NCBI RefSeq assembly: GCF_009739905.1
Contig: NZ_CP034279.1
Span: forward strand, 6,076,001 to 6,140,000
Length of the DNA stretch: 64,000 bases
Reading direction: 5' to 3'
Source of the DNA: Streptomyces ficellus
GTDB taxonomy: Bacteria > Actinomycetota > Actinomycetes > Streptomycetales > Streptomycetaceae
This document shows, one piece after another, positions 1-7,022 of this stretch (position 1 is the first letter of the stretch; every line of letters begins with the position of its first letter). The notes beneath the pieces are model-generated. The model saw only the letters and a program-made list of their open reading frames with translations. It was not told the DNA's origin and made no database searches. Both the position numbers and the translations under genes were made by a program.

Positions 1-72
1 GCCTGGGGTGCCCCGCACCACGGTCACCACGGTCACCACCGTGGCTTCGGGCGGATGCTGTTCTCCTCCTGA
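1..72 (+). CDS. C-terminal tail of a truncated upstream protein
   Basis: An open frame enters from the left edge and stops at TGA 70-72. The 23 visible residues are histidine- and glycine-rich (APHHGHHGHHRGFGRMLFSS at the end). A rho-independent terminator follows 18 nt later, which supports this being a real gene end. The domain content lies outside the window, so no function can be given; the frame choice rests on the stop position and the terminator only. Confidence 0.45.
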   Translation, partial: AWGAPHHGHHGHHRGFGRMLFSS

Positions 73-90
73 GCCGGGGAGTGCACGACG

Positions 91-121
91 AAGCCCCGGC
101 CGCTTCGGGCGGCCGGGGCTT
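91..121. terminator. Hairpin terminator between the upstream gene and the tRNA cluster
   Basis: Perfect 13-bp stem (AAGCCCCGGCCGC and its complement) with a 5-nt loop. It sits between the 3' end of the + strand gene and the 3' end of the minus-strand tRNA cluster, so it can serve both directions. Confidence 0.8.
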
Positions 122-130
122 CGGTGTGTG

Positions 131-202
131 TGGACGATACTGGGATTGAACCAGTGACCTCTTCCGTGTCAGGGAAGCGCTCTCCCGCTGAGCTAATCGT
201 CC
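131..202 (-). tRNA. tRNA-Val(GAC), copy 1
   Basis: The 72-nt cloverleaf folds on the minus strand: acceptor GGACGAT/ATCGTCC, D arm TAGCTCAGCGGGAGAGC, anticodon stem CTTCC/GGAAG with loop CTGACAC (anticodon GAC), T arm GGTTCAATCC, discriminator A. CCA is not encoded. It is the last of five tRNA genes transcribed leftward. Confidence 0.95.
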
Positions 203-235
203 TCGGGGCCATGATCGAGGATCATGGGCACTGCG

Positions 236-307
236 TGCGCGATACTGGGATTGAACCAGTGACCTCTTCCGTGTCAGGGAAGCGCTCTCCCGCTGAGCTA
301 ATCGCGC
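236..307 (-). tRNA. tRNA-Val(GAC), copy 2
   Basis: The body is the same as in copies 1 and 3, including anticodon loop CTGACAC. The acceptor differs and is compensated on both sides (GCGCGAT/ATCGCGC), so this copy is maintained as a functional tRNA. Discriminator A; no encoded CCA. Confidence 0.95.
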
Positions 308-326
308 GGGGGATCCGAAGATCCAG

Positions 327-398
327 TGGACGATACTGGGATTGAACCAGTGACCTCTTCCGTGTCAGGGAAGCGCTCTCCCGCTGAGCTAATCGTCC
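327..398 (-). tRNA. tRNA-Val(GAC), copy 3
   Basis: Identical to copy 1 in acceptor (GGACGAT) and body, anticodon GAC. It lies 1 nt from the 3' CCA of the neighbouring tRNA-Cys, so both must be cut from one precursor. Confidence 0.95.
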
Positions 399-399
399 T

Positions 400-473
400 T
401 GGAGGTGGAGACGGGATTTGAACCCGTGTAGACGGCTTTGCAGGCCGTTGCCTCGCCTCTCGGCCACTCCACC
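400..473 (-). tRNA. tRNA-Cys(GCA), CCA encoded
   Basis: The minus strand folds with acceptor GGTGGAG/CTCCACC, anticodon stem ACGGC/GCCGT with loop CTGCAAA (anticodon GCA) and T arm GGGTTCAAATCC. The discriminator is U, the known identity base for tRNA-Cys, and the CCA end is encoded, unlike the adjacent Val genes. Confidence 0.95.
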
Positions 474-510
474 AGGAGTGCAGGGGTTCGGGAAGTGATC
501 CCCCACTTCG

Positions 511-583
511 AGCGGACGACGAGATTCGAACTCGCGACCCTCACCTTGGCAAGGTGATGCTCTACCAACTGAGCCACGTCCGC
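511..583 (-). tRNA. tRNA-Gly(GCC)
   Basis: 73-nt cloverleaf: acceptor GCGGACG/CGTCCGC, anticodon stem TCACC/GGTGA with loop TTGCCAA (anticodon GCC), T arm GAGTTCGAATC, discriminator U. It is the first gene of the leftward tRNA operon, about 36 nt downstream of the predicted transcription start. Confidence 0.95.
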
Positions 584-625
584 TTGTCGTTTCCGGTCCG
601 CTTCCGCGTCCCGGCGACGTGTTGA

Positions 626-653
626 ACTCTAGCGGATTCCCGGGCCAGTACAA
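626..653 (-). promoter_or_regulatory. Promoter of the Gly-Cys-Val-Val-Val tRNA operon
   Basis: On the minus strand a -35 TTGTAC (648-653) and -10 TAGAGT (626-631) are 16 bp apart, close to the vegetative (HrdB) consensus. Predicted start near 619. No other good promoter was seen between the five tRNA genes, so one transcript probably covers all of them. Confidence 0.7.
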
Positions 654-715
654 AAACGCGTTTGCCCAGCGTGCTGCGCTGAGCCCGGTCCGCACCGTCC
701 CGTCGGCCCCGGCCA

Positions 716-721
716 TAGACT
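716..721 (+). promoter_or_regulatory. -10 element placing the pabB mRNA start at its GTG
   Basis: TAGACT lies 7 nt before GTG 729, and no Shine-Dalgarno sequence intervenes. The TAG at 717-719 is also an in-frame stop, so the coding region cannot start further upstream. Together these predict a leaderless pabB transcript. No convincing -35 is visible. Confidence 0.55.
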
Positions 722-728
722 CGCACCT

Positions 729-1784
729 GTGCACGACCTCGCTCCTCTGGCCCGCTTCGGCGGCCTCCTCGCAACCGACCTGCGGGATGTCACCAGTGAC
801 CCCGAGGCCCTCGACTCGGCCGGCTTCTGGGTGGTCAGCGCGGACTTCGAAGGCCGTCTGACCTGCGCCCGCTTCGGTGACGTGCGCCCCGACCCGGTGC
901 CGGAGCCGGTCCCGGGGGCGTGGCGCGGGCCGGCCGCCGGTGACTGGACGTCCTCGCTCGACCGCGCCGCGTACATCGCGGGGGTGCGGCGGATCCGGGA
1001 GCACATCGCGGCCGGCGAGGTGTACCAGGCGAACCTGTGCCGGGTGCTCTCGGCGCCGCTGCCGGACCCGGCCGCCGATGTGGACGCGCTGACGGCGCTG
1101 CTGGCGCGTGGCAACCCGGCCCCCTACGCCGGAACGATTCGCCTGCCCGCCCACGGCGTCGAGATCGCCACCGCGTCGCCCGAGCTCTATCTGCGGCGCC
1201 AGGGCGCGACCGTGGAGTCCGGCCCGATCAAGGGGACCGGGAGGACCGCCCAGGACCTCCTGGACAAGGACCGGGCCGAGAACGTGATGATCGTCGACCT
1301 GGTCCGCAACGACCTGGGGCGGGTCTGCGCCACGGGGTCGGTCACCGTTCCGGCGCTGTGCGCGGTCGAGGCGCACCCGGGACTCGTGCACCTGGTGTCC
1401 ACCGTGCGTGGCGAGCTGGCGCCGGAGGCGGGCTGGCCGGACCTCCTGGACGCCACCTTCCCGCCCGGTTCGGTCACCGGCGCCCCGAAGTCCAGTGCCC
1501 TGAAGATCATCGAGGCGCTGGAGACCGCGCCTCGGGGCCCGTACTGCGGCGGCATCGGCTGGGTCGACGCGGACCGTCGTACCGGGGAGCTGGCCGTCGG
1601 CATACGCACCTTCTGGATCGACCGCGCGGACGGCGGGGGCGTGCTGCGCTTCGGCACCGGCGCGGGCATCACCTGGGGCTCCGACCCGGAGCGCGAGTGG
1701 GACGAGACCGAGCTGAAGGCCGCCCGGCTGCTCGCGGTAGCGTCGGGAACGTACGAGGCGAGCGGAAGGACCATCGGGACATGA
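729..1784 (+). CDS. pabB: Aminodeoxychorismate synthase component I (chorismate-binding enzyme)
   Basis: PabB converts chorismate plus ammonia to 4-amino-4-deoxychorismate, the first step to p-aminobenzoate and folate. The 351-aa protein is a single chorismate-binding domain. PIKGT at residues 166-170 carries the lysine that distinguishes PabB from anthranilate synthase (PIAGT), and the SVTGAPK signature is at 248-254. It is shorter than E. coli PabB because the N-terminal region is reduced. The start is GTG 729, the first possible one after an in-frame TAG. Its stop overlaps the pabC start in ATGA, so the two are translationally coupled. No PabA glutaminase lies nearby. Confidence 0.88.
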   Translation: MHDLAPLARFGGLLATDLRDVTSDPEALDSAGFWVVSADFEGRLTCARFGDVRPDPVPEPVPGAWRGPAAGDWTSSLDRAAYIAGVRRIREHIAAGEVYQANLCRVLSAPLPDPAADVDALTALLARGNPAPYAGTIRLPAHGVEIATASPELYLRRQGATVESGPIKGTGRTAQDLLDKDRAENVMIVDLVRNDLGRVCATGSVTVPALCAVEAHPGLVHLVSTVRGELAPEAGWPDLLDATFPPGSVTGAPKSSALKIIEALETAPRGPYCGGIGWVDADRRTGELAVGIRTFWIDRADGGGVLRFGTGAGITWGSDPEREWDETELKAARLLAVASGTYEASGRTIGT

Positions 1785-2593
1785 AGCTGTGGGTCAACGG
1801 CGGGCTGCACGACGCGGAGGGCGCCCTGGTCTCCGTACTGGATCACGGCCTGACCGTGGGCGACGGCGTCTTCGAGACGATCAAGGCGGTCGAGGGCCGG
1901 CCCTTCGCGCTGGAGCCGCACCTGGACCGGCTCACCCGCTCCGCGCGCGGCCTCGGGCTGCCCGAGCCGGACCTCGACGAGATCCGCCGCGCCTGCGCCG
2001 CCGTCCTGGAGGCCAACCCGATGCCGCTGGGCCGGCTGCGGATCACGTACACCGGTGGTGTCTCCCCGCTCGGCTCCGACCGCGGCGACGCCGGTCCGAC
2101 CGTCGTCGTGGCGCTCGGCCCGACGAAGCGCCGGCCGGACACCACCGCCGTGATCACCGTTCCCTGGGTCCGCAACGAGCGCAGCGCCCTGACCGGGCTG
2201 AAGACCACGTCGTACGCGGAGAACGTCGTCGCCCTGGCGAGGGCGGGCGAACAGGGCGCGAGCGAGGCGCTGTTCGGCAACACGGTGGGGCGGCTCTGCG
2301 AGGGCACCGGCTCGAACGTGTTCGTCGTCCTGGACGGTCAGCTGCACACCCCGCCGCTCGCGTCGGGCTGCCTGGCGGGGATCACCCGGGCCCTGACCGT
2401 GGAGTGGACCGGAGCCCATGAGACGGATCTGCCGCTGGACGTCCTGGAGCGGGCGGACGAGGTCTTCCTGACGTCCACGCTCCGCGACGTCCAGGCGGTG
2501 CACCGGGTCGACGGGCGCGAGCTGCCCGGCGCGCCCGGCCCGGTCACGGCCAAGGCCATGCGGATCTTCGCGGAGCGCGCGGCCCAGATGTGA
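1781..2593 (+). CDS. pabC: Aminodeoxychorismate lyase, class IV PLP aminotransferase fold
   Basis: The 270-aa protein belongs to fold type IV PLP enzymes. It starts WVNGGLHDAEGALVSVLDHG and carries the GDGVFETIK segment and the likely PLP lysine in TGLKTTSYAENV (about residue 146). Coupled to pabB by ATGA, it is best read as the lyase releasing p-aminobenzoate and pyruvate from aminodeoxychorismate. The same fold includes branched-chain and D-amino-acid aminotransferases; the partnership with pabB decides the call. Confidence 0.82.
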   Translation: MKLWVNGGLHDAEGALVSVLDHGLTVGDGVFETIKAVEGRPFALEPHLDRLTRSARGLGLPEPDLDEIRRACAAVLEANPMPLGRLRITYTGGVSPLGSDRGDAGPTVVVALGPTKRRPDTTAVITVPWVRNERSALTGLKTTSYAENVVALARAGEQGASEALFGNTVGRLCEGTGSNVFVVLDGQLHTPPLASGCLAGITRALTVEWTGAHETDLPLDVLERADEVFLTSTLRDVQAVHRVDGRELPGAPGPVTAKAMRIFAERAAQM

Positions 2594-2613
2594 GCACCGG
2601 GCCGCGGGGTGGG

Positions 2614-2619
2614 TAGAAC
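2614..2619 (+). promoter_or_regulatory. -10 candidate for a leaderless acetyltransferase mRNA
   Basis: TAGAAC ends 7 nt before ATG 2627, with no purine-rich ribosome site between. This spacing recurs at several gene heads in the window and is one reason for choosing ATG 2627. Confidence 0.4.
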
Positions 2620-2626
2620 AGTGGCG

Positions 2627-3466
2627 ATGACCACCACTCTGCGGCCGGCCGGGCCGCTCCAGCAGAGCCCCGACGGCGCCCGATCGCGCGTCTACGACGT
2701 CTGTGTGAACAGCCGTCGCGTGGGCGCCGTCGAGCTCGGCACCCTGGCCGGGCCGGGGCGGCCGACCGGGGTGATCCGGTCGCTCGGCATCGACGCGCCG
2801 GACCGCCGGCGCGGCCGTGGCACCGTGGCGGCGCTGGCCGCCGAGGAGGTGCTGCGCGGCTGGGGCTGCGGCCAGGTCACCGTCACGGTGCCGGCCGGGG
2901 CGGCGGTCGCGCGGCGGATGGCGACGGCCCTGGGGTACAGCGAGCGCAGCCGCAGCATGGCCAAGGACGTCGCCGGACCGCCCGCCGGGGTGCCCGGGGA
3001 GGTGGAGGTCCGGGCGATGACGGAGGAGGAGTTCCGGGAGTGGGAGGCCGGGGCCACGGACCGGTTCGCGCGCGGCTGGGCCGAGCGCGGGATGCCGGTG
3101 GAGCAGGCCCGGGCGAAGGCCGAGGCGAGCCACCGCGAGTACCTGGCCGAGGGGCTGGCCACCGAGGGCGTCGCGTTCCACGTCGCCGTGCGGGACGGCG
3201 CGGTCGCCGGTCATCTGTGGACCGGCCGGACGGAGCTGCCCACCGGCGAGCGGGCCGCGTACGTGTACGACATCCAGGTCGCCGAGGACCAGCGGGGCAG
3301 GGGGTACGGGCGGGTCCTGATGCTGTTCGCCGAGCGGATCGCCCTGGAGGCGGGGGAGCGGCGGATCGGGCTGCACGTGTTCACCGACAACACCCCGGCC
3401 GTCCGGCTCTACGAGTCGCTCGGTTACCGGACGACCCGCGTGCACAGCTTCAAGCCGCTGCTGTGA
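2627..3466 (+). CDS. GNAT family N-acetyltransferase, two tandem GNAT folds
   Basis: The 279-aa protein appears to hold two GNAT-like halves. The N-terminal half (about 1-125) has the acetyl-CoA-loop-like stretch RRRGRGTVAALAAEE. The C-terminal half (about 140-279) has the clearer one, DQRGRGYGRVLMLFAE, then GLHVFTDNTPAVRLYESLGY, the usual GNAT C-terminal strand and helix. Acceptor substrate unknown. GTG starts at 2609 and 2621 are in frame, but ATG 2627 fits the -10 spacing and the MTTTLRP beginning. It is a separate unit 33 nt after pabC. Confidence 0.72.
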   Translation: MTTTLRPAGPLQQSPDGARSRVYDVCVNSRRVGAVELGTLAGPGRPTGVIRSLGIDAPDRRRGRGTVAALAAEEVLRGWGCGQVTVTVPAGAAVARRMATALGYSERSRSMAKDVAGPPAGVPGEVEVRAMTEEEFREWEAGATDRFARGWAERGMPVEQARAKAEASHREYLAEGLATEGVAFHVAVRDGAVAGHLWTGRTELPTGERAAYVYDIQVAEDQRGRGYGRVLMLFAERIALEAGERRIGLHVFTDNTPAVRLYESLGYRTTRVHSFKPLL

Positions 3467-3472
3467 GGGGCG

Positions 3473-4006
3473 TCAGAGGAGGCCGCCCGGGTCGGCCAGG
3501 AGGCGGTCGGCGATCTCCTCGATGCGCTCGCGCAGCCCTTCCTGGCTCTTGCCGCCGTCGAGGCGCCGGCCGTCGATCACGTAGGTCGGCGTGCCGGTGA
3601 CGCCGATGGCCTTGCCCTCGGCCTGGTCGGCGTCCACGATCAGCAGGTGCCGGCCGTCGATGAGAGCGGTGTCGAACTCGTCGGCGTCCAGGCCGAGTCG
3701 GCGTGCGGTATCGATCAGCACCGGTTCGCCGTCCGCCGCCAGTTCCCGGGTCCTGGCCAGCAGCGCCTCCGCGTACGCGCGGCCCTGGCCCTGCGTGATG
3801 GCCTCCTCGGCGGCCTGCGCGGCGGCGTAGGCGTGCTTGTTCTTCTCCAGCGGGAAGTGCCGCAGCCGGATCTCCAGCCGGTCCCCGTACCGGGCGCGCA
3901 GTGCGTGGATGTCCTCCAGGGCGGCGTGGCAGTCGGGGCACTGGAGGTCGCACCAGACGTCGAGGACGGGGGGCGTGGCGGTGCGGTCGGTGGTGGAGTC
4001 AGTCAT
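3473..4006 (-). CDS. DsbA-family thioredoxin-like oxidoreductase
   Basis: The 177-aa protein has a thioredoxin fold with the redox motif CPDC at residues 23-26 and the cis-proline loop GVTGTPTYVI near residue 140. No signal peptide or membrane segment is visible, so it probably acts in the cytoplasm as a FrnE-like thiol-disulfide enzyme rather than a periplasmic DsbA. Its 3' end faces the acetyltransferase gene with only 6 bp between. The start is the ATG at 4006; an upstream in-frame extension looks non-coding. Confidence 0.75.
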   Translation of the reverse strand: MTDSTTDRTATPPVLDVWCDLQCPDCHAALEDIHALRARYGDRLEIRLRHFPLEKNKHAYAAAQAAEEAITQGQGRAYAEALLARTRELAADGEPVLIDTARRLGLDADEFDTALIDGRHLLIVDADQAEGKAIGVTGTPTYVIDGRRLDGGKSQEGLRERIEEIADRLLADPGGLL

Positions 4007-4179
4007 GCGCCCAGTCTTCCAGCAGGACGGATGGCGCCCCAACTGGGACCTGGGGAGGAGGCGGGCCCCGGAGATGTCCCGGAGATCCTTCCCGGACCGG
4101 CCGGCGCCATGGCCTCCGCGTGGTCGCACGGTGCAGGATGGAAGGGACGTATCGCCCCCGCGCCCGCCTGGAGGACCGG

Positions 4180-4614
4180 ATGCTTGCCGAGACGATTTGC
4201 TCCGCCGTGTCCGCGGCCGGGCTGGGGATTGCGGCGATCACCGCGTACCGCAGGCGGTTCCTGGCCGCCGCCCGGATCGCGGCCTACGCGCTGGTGCCGG
4301 TCGGTCTGGTGATGACCGGCGCGGTGGAGTGGCTGGCCGAGACCGCGTTCAGCCCGCTGGCGTGGGCCGGTTTCGGTGTGCTGGGCGTCGCCTGGGTGCT
4401 GTTCATGACGACGCGGGCGGTGGAGCGCCGTCGTGGTGGGGCCGCCCGCGTGGAGCGCGGAACCCGCAAGGAGCGCAAGCGGGGCGGTCAGGGGCCCCAG
4501 GCGGTCGAGCCTGCCGCGTCGGCGCCCTCGCCGGGGTCCGGCCGGCCTGCCACGGCCAAGCCCGCCGAGGACTTCAGTGACATCGAGGCGATCCTGAAGA
4601 AGCACGGCATCTGA
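4180..4614 (+). CDS. Small conserved membrane protein of unknown function
   Basis: The 144-aa protein has two hydrophobic segments (about 27-50 and 60-80: RIAAYALVPVGLVMTGAVEWL, then AWAGFGVLGVAWVLFM). A basic stretch rich in R and K follows (about 86-110), then an Ala/Pro linker and the C-terminal amphipathic end EDFSDIEAILKKHGI. The design suggests a membrane anchor with a cytoplasmic interaction tail. I do not recognise a named family and assign no function. Confidence 0.6.
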   Translation: MLAETICSAVSAAGLGIAAITAYRRRFLAAARIAAYALVPVGLVMTGAVEWLAETAFSPLAWAGFGVLGVAWVLFMTTRAVERRRGGAARVERGTRKERKRGGQGPQAVEPAASAPSPGSGRPATAKPAEDFSDIEAILKKHGI

Positions 4615-4728
4615 GGCGACGCACGGCGTCCGGGGCGCCCGCGCGGCCCTTTACCACGTGGCGCCGGATGGCGCGAACTCCCTTGCCGATCATCGGCGTT
4701 CGCCGTTCACGGAGTGCTCGGCTGCGCC

Positions 4729-4917
4729 ATGATCGGCACCGAGATGCTCGAGACCTCGCGGGAGTCGTCCCCCGCCACCACCGATGCCCCCGAACCGGCC
4801 TTCGAGGAGCGGCGCGGATGCCTCTTCGCCCTCTCCCAGCCGCCACTGATGATCTTCCTGGCGGTGATCGGCTGTCTGCTGCTGATGGCGGCCGTGCACG
4901 ATCTGTTCGTGCTGTGA
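4729..4917 (+). CDS. Small single-pass tail-anchored membrane protein
   Basis: The 62-aa protein has a polar N-terminal half, a short EERRGC motif, and one C-terminal membrane segment (PPLMIFLAVIGCLLLMAAVHDL). ATG 4729 is preceded by GGAG at 4711-4714; GTG 4714 and ATG 4744 are alternatives. No function can be read from it. It converges with the CGNR regulator gene 20 bp downstream. Confidence 0.55.
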   Translation: MIGTEMLETSRESSPATTDAPEPAFEERRGCLFALSQPPLMIFLAVIGCLLLMAAVHDLFVL

Positions 4918-4937
4918 GCGCGCCCTGACGGGCCGGC

Positions 4938-5498
4938 TCAGCCGGCCGCCGACTCCTTGCGGCGCGCCCGGTAGGCCGCCACGTGGAGCCGGTTACCGCA
5001 GGTACGGCTGTCGCAGTAGCGGCGCGACCGGTTCCGGGACAGGTCGACGAAGGCCCGCCCGCAGTCGGGCGCCTCGCAGTGCCGCAGCCGGTCGCGCTCG
5101 CCGGCGACCACGATGAACGCCAGCGCCATGCCGCAGTCCGCGGCCAGGTGGTCGGCCACCGAGGCGCCCGGCGCGAAGTAGTGCACGTGCCAGTCGTAGC
5201 CGTCGTGGTCGGTCAGCTGGGGCGTGGTGCCCGCGGCGGCCACGAGCTGGTTGATCAGCTCGGACGCGGTGCGGGTGTCGGGGGCCGCGAAGACGTCGGT
5301 GAATCGTTTTCGTACGTCGCGTACGGCCCGCAGGTCCTGCTCGCCGAGGTCACCGACCCCGCTGATGTCGTGGCTCCGCACGAAGGCGTACAGCGCGCTC
5401 ACGTCCCCGAGGCCGTCACCGCGCCCGCCTTCCGGCGCGGTGTTCATCAGATCGACGACGGTGTCGAGCGCGATCCGGGTGTCGTGGGGGATCAGCAC
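4938..5498 (-). CDS. CGNR zinc-finger / ABATE-domain putative regulator
   Basis: The 186-aa protein has an N-terminal ABATE-like stress-response domain (about 1-130) and a C-terminal treble-clef zinc finger with ligands in CEAPDCGRAF and YCDSRTCGNR, the signature that names the family. Members are predicted nucleic-acid binding transcription regulators; the target is unknown. The GTG start at 5498 has GGGAG upstream, and a longer Pro/Ala-rich in-frame extension was rejected because it has no ribosome site. Confidence 0.78.
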   Translation of the reverse strand: MLIPHDTRIALDTVVDLMNTAPEGGRGDGLGDVSALYAFVRSHDISGVGDLGEQDLRAVRDVRKRFTDVFAAPDTRTASELINQLVAAAGTTPQLTDHDGYDWHVHYFAPGASVADHLAADCGMALAFIVVAGERDRLRHCEAPDCGRAFVDLSRNRSRRYCDSRTCGNRLHVAAYRARRKESAAG

Positions 5499-5619
5499 GA
5501 TTCGCTCCCTGGCCTGTCGCGGGCGGGCGCCCGCCGGATGTGCGCCGACTCTAGCGGCTCGCTCCGGCCGGGCCGGGGTGGTGTCCGCGGGAGCGGGGGC
5601 CGGGGGCGGCCGGAAACGC

Positions 5620-5663
5620 ACCGGCGCCGTCACCGCGGTGGCTTCCGCGGTGACGGCGCCGGT
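5620..5663. terminator. Strong 19-bp hairpin downstream of ssgB
   Basis: Perfect 19-bp inverted repeat with a 6-nt loop (TGGCTT), lying between the ssgB stop (5757) and the CGNR gene start (5498), both on the minus strand. It most likely ends ssgB transcription before the CGNR gene. There is no U-tract, as is common in Streptomyces. Confidence 0.7.
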
Positions 5664-5756
5664 ACTCGCCGTATCCGGCCGGTCACGGCCGTGGGAGCTC
5701 TCCGCGCGGCGCCGTCGCCCCGAGTCGGACGGCGCCGTGCGGCTCTCGGCCTGGCC

Positions 5757-6170
5757 TCAGCTTTCGGCCAGGATGTGCGAGAGCTCCGTGTCGAGGTCGA
5801 AGTGACGGTGTTCGGTGCCGGGGGGCACCGCGGCGTCGGTCCGCTTCAGGAACGACTCCAGGGCCCGCGCCGGGGCCTCGAGCAGGGCTTCGCCCTCCGG
5901 GGAGCTCAGCGCGATGCAGACGACGCCCTGACCGTGGCTGCGGGACGGCCAGACTCTGACGTCGCCGGTGCCCGTCGGGCGGTGGAGCCCTTCGGCGAGA
6001 AGGTCGCGGGCGAAGACCCACTCGACCGTCTCCTCGGCTCCGGTGTGGAAGGTGGCGTGCACGGCATAGGGATCGGCCGTGTCATACCGCAGGCCCGCCG
6101 GTACAGGCAGTGAGGACTCGCTGGATACAACGAGGCGCAGGTGCAGCTCGCAGCTGACCGTGGTGTTCAT
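5757..6170 (-). CDS. ssgB: Sporulation-specific cell division regulator SsgB
   Basis: The 137-aa protein belongs to the SsgA-like family and starts MNTTVSCELHLRLVVSSESS, which I recognise as SsgB. In Streptomyces, SsgB binds FtsZ and marks septum sites in aerial hyphae, working with SsgA, so it acts at the cytoplasmic membrane during sporulation. The whole SsgA fold is present and length is as expected. The next gene, on the opposite strand, encodes a PGPGW membrane protein. It is monocistronic, ending at the hairpin at 5620-5663. Confidence 0.95.
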   Translation of the reverse strand: MNTTVSCELHLRLVVSSESSLPVPAGLRYDTADPYAVHATFHTGAEETVEWVFARDLLAEGLHRPTGTGDVRVWPSRSHGQGVVCIALSSPEGEALLEAPARALESFLKRTDAAVPPGTEHRHFDLDTELSHILAES

Positions 6171-6231
6171 AAGCGCCAGGGCCTTTCGCTCAGTGTGCGC
6201 TCGGGGATTCGCACGTCGGCGAAATCGACAT

Positions 6232-6255
6232 GCCACCTACGGTGCCGTTGTAAAC
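6232..6255 (-). promoter_or_regulatory. Candidate stress-sigma promoter for ssgB
   Basis: On the minus strand GTTTAC (6250-6255) is followed, 12 nt after the hexamer, by GGTGGC (6232-6237). This resembles the GTTT-N14-16-GGGTAT class used by SigB/SigH-type factors. ssgB of S. coelicolor is reported to depend on SigH, so the match is plausible, but the -10 is imperfect. Confidence 0.35.
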
Positions 6256-6347
6256 CCCTCTGTCTGTTTTGTGGCCCTTGAGGTACCTCGTATGGCGGTG
6301 TGCAAGCGGACGTTATGCGTCCATTCCGGTACCCCGGTCACGTCAGG

Positions 6348-6353
6348 TAGGTT
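6348..6353 (+). promoter_or_regulatory. -10 candidate for a leaderless PGPGW-protein mRNA
   Basis: TAGGTT ends 7 nt before ATG 6361 with no ribosome site between them, the same geometry as at pabB. The -35 region is poor. Confidence 0.45.
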
Positions 6354-6360
6354 GGGCGTC

Positions 6361-6828
6361 ATGAATGCGGAGAGTGACGAGCGGCGCAGGGTCACCCCAC
6401 CGGTGACCACGGCGCCCGCGACGGGGGACGTGACGGAAGAGGTGGCCGCCGAACCACCCCTCGGTTCGCGGGCGCCCGACTTCATCAAGGCGCGCAGGAC
6501 ACTCCATGTCAGCTGGCAGGTCGGCGTCTTCGTCGTCGGCCTCGCGGTCGTGGCCGCGGGTGCCGCGATGCTGGTCCTGCCGGGGCCCGGCTGGGTCGTG
6601 ATCTTCGGCGGCATGGCGATCTGGGCGACCGAGTTCGTGTGGGCGCAGCTGGTGCTGCGCTGGACGAAGCGGAAGGTGACGGAGGCCGCGCAGCGGGCAC
6701 TCGACCCGAAGGTGCGGCGGCGCAACATCATCCTCACCACCGTCGGCCTCGTGATCGTCGCCGCGCTGGCCGCGGTCTACCTGTGGAAGTACGGGCTCAC
6801 GCTGCCCTGGAACATCGCCCGCCAATGA
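6361..6828 (+). CDS. TIGR02611-type (PGPGW) membrane protein
   Basis: The 155-aa protein has a polar N-terminus (1-50), a first membrane segment containing the signature LPGPGW (about 58-85), a short basic cytoplasmic region (RWTKRKVTEAAQRALDPKVRRRN) and a final membrane segment (about 120-142). The PGPGW signature defines an actinobacterial family of unknown function. It diverges from ssgB across a 190-bp intergenic region. Confidence 0.72.
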   Translation: MNAESDERRRVTPPVTTAPATGDVTEEVAAEPPLGSRAPDFIKARRTLHVSWQVGVFVVGLAVVAAGAAMLVLPGPGWVVIFGGMAIWATEFVWAQLVLRWTKRKVTEAAQRALDPKVRRRNIILTTVGLVIVAALAAVYLWKYGLTLPWNIARQ

Positions 6829-6894
6829 CCGGCGCGAGCCGCCGGAGGTGGTCGGGGGCACCCGCTGACATGCGGTAATGTTTGCGGTGCGCCC

Positions 6895-6969
6895 GGGCGA
6901 TTAGCTCAGTGGGAGAGCGCTTCGTTCACACCGAAGAGGTCACTGGTTCGAACCCAGTATCGCCCACCA
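6895..6969 (+). tRNA. tRNA-Val(CAC), CCA encoded
   Basis: Acceptor GGGCGAT/ATCGCCC, anticodon stem CTTCG/CGAAG with loop TTCACAC (anticodon CAC, reads GUG), T arm GGTTCGAACC, discriminator A and encoded CCA. TAATGT at 6876-6881 may be its -10. A terminator follows directly, so it is a single-gene unit. Its mature sequence equals that of the copy at 9914. Confidence 0.95.
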
Positions 6970-6975
6970 CCCGGA

Positions 6976-7012
6976 CCGAAGGCCCCGGAGACGATGTCTC
7001 CGGGGCCTTCGG
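6976..7012. terminator. Terminator after tRNA-Val(CAC)
   Basis: Perfect 17-bp stem with a 3-nt loop (GAT). It lies between the tRNA and the 3' end of the convergent large membrane protein gene, so it can work both ways. Confidence 0.8.
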
Positions 7013-7022
7013 CGTATCCCGC

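Noticed and set aside
124..345. Open frame with repeated peptide across the tRNA-Val genes
   Set aside because: The repeat is produced by the duplicated tRNA genes, which fold as cloverleaves.
131..398. Three regularly spaced repeats that look CRISPR-like
   Set aside because: Each 72-nt unit is a tRNA-Val gene; spacers are short and different in kind, and no cas gene is nearby.
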